Below are positions 60,464 to 64,000 of a DNA stretch of 64,000 bases, one piece after another. A program made the translations under genes and the position numbers. The notes beneath the pieces are model-generated. The model worked only from the letters and a program-made list of their open reading frames with translations. It did not search any database and had not been told where the DNA came from. The stretch spans positions 1 to 64,000 of the forward strand of contig JASJCT010000035.1 of assembly GCA_030065855.1 (NCBI GenBank), given 5' to 3'. Position 1 is the first letter of the stretch, and every line of letters starts with the position of its first letter. Source of the DNA: Myxococcota bacterium (GTDB lineage Bacteria > Myxococcota_A > Polyangia > JAAYKL01).

Positions 60464-61174
60464 ATGGCGAGAAATTTCTACCTCGTTTTGGGAGTCTCGC
60501 GAGATGCAGACCCCTCGCAAATACGCAAGGCCCATCGGCGTCTGGTCAGAATACATCACCCAGATATTGAGACCGGCTCGAACGAACGATTTGCCGAGAT
60601 CCAGGAGGCCTATGAAACCCTGGCCGACGAGGATGCCAAGCGAACGTATGATCAATCCCTGCCCCTGGAACATCGACCACAGCGCTATGCTGCGAATAGG
60701 AGAGTCGATCCGCCGCTCAAAGATCTAAGACCAAAGCGTACACCGATGGCGGAGCCCCTGCGGAGAAGGGAGCCCAAACAAAGGCTGATGCAAGATGTGG
60801 CCCCCGGACTCTTCAGCGACATCGACGAGTTTTTGGATGGATGGCTTCCAGGGGCATTTACAACTGGTCGCACTGCATCCCGGAGAAAGGACCTCTATGT
60901 GGAGATTATCCTTGAACCCGGAGAGGCTGCCCGCGGTGGCCTATTTCCATTGGAGATCCCGATTCGCGAGCGATGCAACAAATGCGGGTCTACAGGATAT
61001 GTCGGCATGTTCCTCTGTGGTGCCTGCCGAGGACAAGGCGTCGTTCAGGGTAAGCGGGAGCTTGAAATATCCATGCCCGCTAATGTCAAAGACGGAATTG
61101 AAGCGCGTCTCTCGTTAGAAGACGTGGGTCTAAAAGGTGTGGATTTGAATGTTTTGGTATCTGTCCGATCCTGA
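60464..61174 (+). CDS. DnaJ-like J-domain protein with one zinc site
   Basis: 236 aa. N-terminal J domain with His32-Pro33-Asp34 (RIHHPDIETG), which stimulates DnaK ATPase. A linker rich in Arg/Pro follows instead of the G/F region. One zinc module remains, CNKCGSTGYVGMFLCGACRGQG (two C-x-x-C), where DnaJ has four; then a short carboxy domain with LEISMPANVKDGIEARLSLEDVG. Length is about two thirds that of DnaJ. GGAGG precedes the ATG. It faces two hsp20 genes, so it may hand clients from Hsp20 to DnaK. Confidence 0.88.
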   Translation: MARNFYLVLGVSRDADPSQIRKAHRRLVRIHHPDIETGSNERFAEIQEAYETLADEDAKRTYDQSLPLEHRPQRYAANRRVDPPLKDLRPKRTPMAEPLRRREPKQRLMQDVAPGLFSDIDEFLDGWLPGAFTTGRTASRRKDLYVEIILEPGEAARGGLFPLEIPIRERCNKCGSTGYVGMFLCGACRGQGVVQGKRELEISMPANVKDGIEARLSLEDVGLKGVDLNVLVSVRS

Positions 61175-61275
61175 GAGAACGCCAACCTAATCAGCCTTTT
61201 AATTTGGTCCGTGGCGTCCACTTTGCATTATAGTGAGAAAGTAATTGGGATGGATTGCATGATTTAGAACATATA

Positions 61276-61320
61276 CCTGTCCGCAGCGCGTCGAGGCGGG
61301 GCGCGCTTTATGCGGACAGG
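61276..61320. terminator. Long hairpin between convergent dnaJ-like and hsp20 genes
   Basis: CCTGTCCGCA (61276-61285) pairs with TGCGGACAGG (61311-61320), and inside GCGCG (61286-61290) pairs with CGCGC (61302-61306). The stem totals 15 bp with a 4-base bulge. It probably ends transcription from one or both sides, though no T-run follows closely. Confidence 0.6.
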
Positions 61321-61337
61321 CGCTGTGGGGAGGGGAT

Positions 61338-61751
61338 CTAGGACGTGGTAATTTCGATCTTGCGGGGTTTGAGGGCCTCCGCCTTGGGTAGCACCAGAGT
61401 TAGCACGCCGTCTTTTAGCGCGGCATTAATTTTGGATGGGTCGATGGCGTCTCCGAGTTTGAAGCTACGGGTATAACCACCGATGCCATATTCAGTGTAG
61501 ATCGATTGCAGCCCTTTTTCCGGATCGTTGACCGAGCCTGTAATGGTGAGCTGCCTGTCCTCCACGTTGATATCGAGGTTGCCTTTCTCTACACCGGGAA
61601 GGTCCGCGAGCAACGTAATGGCATCGTCGGTCTCGTAGATATCGACCGTCGGCGAAAAATATATTCCCTCCTTGGTGGGCTCGCCGCTGTCCTTTTGAAT
61701 CTCTTCTTTTTCTCTCAAACTGATTTCTTTATTTTCTTTGCCGTCTGACAT
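61338..61751 (-). CDS. Small heat-shock protein, Hsp20 family (fourth copy)
   Basis: 137 aa. Alpha-crystallin domain from PTVDIYETDDAITLLADLPGV (about 33) to DGVLTLVLPKAEALKPRKIEITTS, with the C-terminal I-E-I motif. Charged N-terminus with Lys/Glu repeats. It lies 35 bases after the fifth hsp20 copy on the same strand, forming a two-gene operon. Confidence 0.93.
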   Translation of the reverse strand: MSDGKENKEISLREKEEIQKDSGEPTKEGIYFSPTVDIYETDDAITLLADLPGVEKGNLDINVEDRQLTITGSVNDPEKGLQSIYTEYGIGGYTRSFKLGDAIDPSKINAALKDGVLTLVLPKAEALKPRKIEITTS

Positions 61752-61786
61752 GACGCTACCTCCTTCATTTCAACAAACGTCGCCGA

Positions 61787-62221
61787 TTAAGACCTAATCT
61801 CAATCTTGTGCGGTTTTGACTCTTCCGCTTTGGGAAGCATGATCTCCAGAACGCCGTGTTTGTAGCTCGCTTGAACTTTTCCCGAATTGATCTCCTGAGG
61901 TAGATTAACGCTGCGGCTAAACGTCCCGTAGCTGCGTTCCCTTCTGTGGAAGCTCGCCTTGTCGTCTGCCGTCGGGCGCTTCCGCTCGCCCTTGATGGTC
62001 AGCGCGTTGACCGTGGCATTGATCTCCAGATCCGCAGGATCAATTCCCGGCACCTCGGCTTTCACGACAAGACTTTCTCCATCATCGTAAATGTTGAGCG
62101 GAGGAAACACACCGGTCCTTTGCGTGGCGCTCACCTCGCCGAACAGCCGGTCCATTTCCCTGCTCAGACGTGACATTTCGTTCCAGACACTTGGCACTCT
62201 CGAACCCCATCTTACTAGCAT
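61787..62221 (-). CDS. Small heat-shock protein, Hsp20 family (fifth copy)
   Basis: 144 aa. Begins MLVRWGSRVPSVWNEMSRLSREMDRLFGEV, close to the first copy at 2119-2592 (MLTRWNDFG), then alpha-crystallin domain PPLNIYDDGESLVVKAEVPGIDP to HGVLEIMLPKAEESKPHKIEIRS with I-E-I. A possible but weaker -24/-12 element (TGGTGAACACTTTGCG on the minus strand, 62334-62319) lies about 100 bases upstream. No 32-bp element is near. Confidence 0.93.
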   Translation of the reverse strand: MLVRWGSRVPSVWNEMSRLSREMDRLFGEVSATQRTGVFPPLNIYDDGESLVVKAEVPGIDPADLEINATVNALTIKGERKRPTADDKASFHRRERSYGTFSRSVNLPQEINSGKVQASYKHGVLEIMLPKAEESKPHKIEIRS

Positions 62222-62518
62222 GACTTTACCTCCTTTTATATTGGCGAGGCTTAAGCCTTACGCCGGTATTTCATCTTCGATCTGCTTCTGTTTTGGCGCT
62301 TATTACGCTGTCTATGCTCGCAAAGTGTTCACCACCGCGCATCGGTCAAGAGAATTTGAGCAAAAAAAATTCGAATTTCTGATGCTAATTTTTTTCTGCC
62401 GGCCATTTACTTAATCGCATCTGTGACTACTCTTATTGATGTCTATAAGCGGGTATTGTTCACGATTATACTGACCAAACTACCGCAAAGTGATGCGGTT
62501 CTTTAGTCAAATTGAGCG

Positions 62519-62698
62519 ATGCGATATAGGGCAAAGATCGACATCGGAAAACCCGAACAATTCAAGTGGCTTGAGGGAGTCATCGCAGCCGTGTTTATCC
62601 TGAGCGTCCTCGACGGTGTGATGACCCTGATTTGGGTGCTCACAGGGCATGCAGCAGAATCCAACCCAGTTATGGATTACTTGATTTGGCTCCATCTG
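62519..62698 (+). pseudogene. Truncated DUF5658-like membrane protein
   Basis: The first 60 codons (KWLEGVIAAVFILSVLDGVMTLIWVLTGHAAESNPVMDYL) look like the start of a DUF5658 membrane protein with its L-D-x-x-x-T and N-P-x-M features. The frame stays open to 62989, but after residue 62 the sequence is the reverse complement of a Kef-type gene remnant, so the C-terminus is not genuine. A deletion appears to have joined the two. Confidence 0.65.
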
Positions 62699-62749
62699 CC
62701 TCTGTATCTCGGTTATCGGCATCGGAAAGTGCAGCAACGCCACACCTAT

Positions 62750-62968
62750 TTAGGCAAGTTTCTCGATATCTTGGATGTTGGAGACAGTGATGCCTCCCGT
62801 ATGCGGTCCCAAGATGATGCCGGCGGCGATGTAACCCAGGATCACCGGTTGGCGAAGGCGCTGAAACAGCAACCCGCAGCCGAATCAACTACAATGAGCA
62901 GGATGATGTCAGTGGCGATTACCGTTCGTCTGTCCGCCTTCTCCCTTCGATTCAGCAAGTTCAATCAT
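62750..62968 (-). pseudogene. Remnant of a Kef-type (CPA2) cation/proton antiporter gene
   Basis: On the minus strand the frame gives [20 protein letters not shown] then [19 protein letters not shown] and a TAA at 62752-62750, matching the first helices of KefB-like antiporters. An upstream frame starts MIELAESKGEGGQTNGNRH at 62968 and needs a frameshift to join. The remaining 90 percent of the gene is missing. Kef genes accompany hsp20 and ftsH in transmissible stress loci, so the remnant fits that context. Confidence 0.8.
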
Positions 62969-63119
62969 GCCCACTTCCAGATATCTTGACAATCTGTCTT
63001 CGGTTTCTACATCGTTGGTAGTCTTTGCCGAATTAACCTTATCAGCGCCGTTGATTTTTGCTGTGATACATGTTTTCTATCGCATTATTTGTACCCGGTG
63101 AGGAGGCCGATTTAGTCAA

Positions 63120-64000
63120 ATGAACAAAACTACCAAAATCAACATCGGCTACATATTTTTAGCCATAATCGGGGTCATCCTATTGCACGATATGTGGAGC
63201 GGCTACAATGCGGTCACCCCCTTACCCTACAGCGAATTCAAGACTCTCGTCCGTGAAGGCAAGGTTGAGGAAATTGTCATTGGCCAGAACGAGATTCGCG
63301 GCGAGCTAAAGCAACCCGACGCAACGGGCAATAGGCACTTCCACACCACAAGAGTAGATACCGGGTTGGCCGAGGATCTCCACAAATACGGTGTGAAGTT
63401 TTCAGGCAAGGTCGAGAGCCAGTTTTTGGCTACTTTGCTCTCTTGGATTGTTCCAGTGCTGCTCTTTGTCGGTATTTGGCTGTTCATCATTCGACGAGCG
63501 GCCGAACGGATGGGAGGCGGCGGGGGCATGATGTCGATCGGCAAGAGCAAGGCCAAGGTTTATGTCGAGACCGATACCAAAACCACGTTTGACGATGTGG
63601 CCGGTATCGAGGAGGCCAAGGCAGAGCTTGCGGAAACCGTGGCGTTTCTCAAGAATCCAGACCAGTATAGTCGTCTCGGCGCCCGAATGCCCAAGGGGAT
63701 TCTGCTGGTCGGCCCGCCCGGTACCGGAAAAACACTACTGGCTCGCGCCGTGGCCGGAGAGGCAGCGGTACCGTTCTTCTCGATTTCCGGCTCTGATTTT
63801 GTCGAGATGTTCGTCGGAGTGGGCGCGGCCAGAGTACGCGATCTCTTCGAGCAGGCTCGGGGTAAGGCACCGGCCATCATCTTCATCGACGAACTCGATG
63901 CCATGGGTCGGGCGCGCGGCGCGTCACCCTATGCCGGTGGACATGACGAGAAAGAACAGACCCTTAATCAGCTACTGGTGGAAATGGACGGTTTCGACCC
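63120..64000 (+). CDS. ftsH: ATP-dependent zinc metalloprotease FtsH (5' part)
   Basis: The start is the ATG at 63120, with AGGAGG at 63101-63106 (13 bases upstream, longer than usual). The gene runs off the window after 293 codons. Visible: first transmembrane helix [15 protein letters not shown], a periplasmic domain of about 80 residues, second helix [16 protein letters not shown], the linker [27 protein letters not shown], Walker A GPPGTGKT, Walker [13 protein letters not shown] and the pore motif FVG ([15 protein letters not shown]). The HExxH protease site lies beyond the edge. It degrades membrane and regulatory proteins. The D-E-L-D Walker B (usual D-E-I-D) is a small variant. Likely a second, island-type FtsH. 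Confidence 0.93.
   Translation, partial: MNKTTKINIGYIFLAIIGVILLHDMWSGYNAVTPLPYSEFKTLVREGKVEEIVIGQNEIRGELKQPDATGNRHFHTTRVDTGLAEDLHKYGVKFSGKVESQFLATLLSWIVPVLLFVGIWLFIIRRAAERMGGGGGMMSIGKSKAKVYVETDTKTTFDDVAGIEEAKAELAETVAFLKNPDQYSRLGARMPKGILLVGPPGTGKTLLARAVAGEAAVPFFSISGSDFVEMFVGVGAARVRDLFEQARGKAPAIIFIDELDAMGRARGASPYAGGHDEKEQTLNQLLVEMDGFD

Noticed and set aside
62699-62989. C-terminal part of the 156-codon DUF5658 frame
   Set aside because: The DNA encodes a Kef-type fragment on the opposite strand, so the plus-strand reading is accidental.
1-64000. tRNA, rRNA, riboswitch, integrase or CRISPR features
   Set aside because: I looked for cloverleaf ends, conserved rRNA words, att-like repeats and regularly spaced repeats in the gaps and found none I could support by reading alone.

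Overview
The window is about 64 kb of a Gram-negative bacterial chromosome with moderately high GC. An outer membrane is implied by a TamA/TamB pair, an OmpA-like lipoprotein and a putative outer-membrane barrel. A class III PHA synthase, NtrC-type regulation and a bacterial V-type ATPase would fit a Desulfobacterota-like or other proteobacterial host, but no rRNA or other phylogenetic marker is present, so taxonomy is inference. I saw no tRNA, rRNA or CRISPR array.

Layout from left to right: a secreted LIC_10091-like protein; an operon of three small heat-shock proteins; catalase; a lipoprotein-type Fe superoxide dismutase; a kaiC-kaiB-histidine kinase operon; a leftward phasin / glycosyltransferase / outer-membrane protein operon; a CBS-domain histidine kinase and an NtrC-type response regulator; pyruvate kinase and a GNAT protein; a CoA-disulfide-reductase-like flavoprotein and an M48 peptidase; a leftward polyhydroxyalkanoate operon (phaE, phaC, MaoC hydratase, phasin, lipase) running into a frameshifted zinc protease and an aspartoacylase-like gene; an OmpA/DUF4398-like lipoprotein; a TrkA_C membrane protein and DUF1622; a V-ATPase operon in the order B-D-I-K-E-DUF2764-A; a roughly 15-kb leftward gene train (tamA, tamB, P-type ATPase, ADP-forming acyl-CoA ligase/acetyltransferase, CorC, small DsrE-like protein, thioredoxin reductase, glutaredoxin-like oxidoreductase); an SLC12-like transporter; DegP; a lone OLD-type ATPase; a DnaJ-like protein; two more Hsp20 genes; and the start of ftsH. 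Remnants (ompA-like, fhs, zinc protease, TGS domain, DUF5658, kef) and a MITE-like element show ongoing rearrangement.

The main discovery is regulatory. A 32-bp element made of two tandem palindromes (GTGKC-N5-GMCAC, 2 bp, GTGGC-N5-GMCAC) occurs seven times, always between genes. Next to six of the seven copies there are one or two good sigma-54 (-24/-12) promoters 68 to 101 bp away, facing hsp20, catalase, SOD, phasin, GNAT, pha, tamAB and the SLC12-like gene. Further sigma-54-like promoters without an adjacent element precede the ompA-like gene, the V-ATPase operon and pyk. This looks like one enhancer-dependent regulon joining protein quality control, oxidative-stress defence, carbon storage, ion pumping and envelope assembly. 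The NtrC-type regulator at 12.3-13.7 kb and its neighbouring CBS-domain kinase are the obvious candidate controllers.

Taken together the region reads as a stress-survival island. It resembles in spirit the transmissible loci of protein quality control (Hsp20, DegP, FtsH, thioredoxin, Kef) but also carries PHA storage, KaiBC and a V-ATPase.
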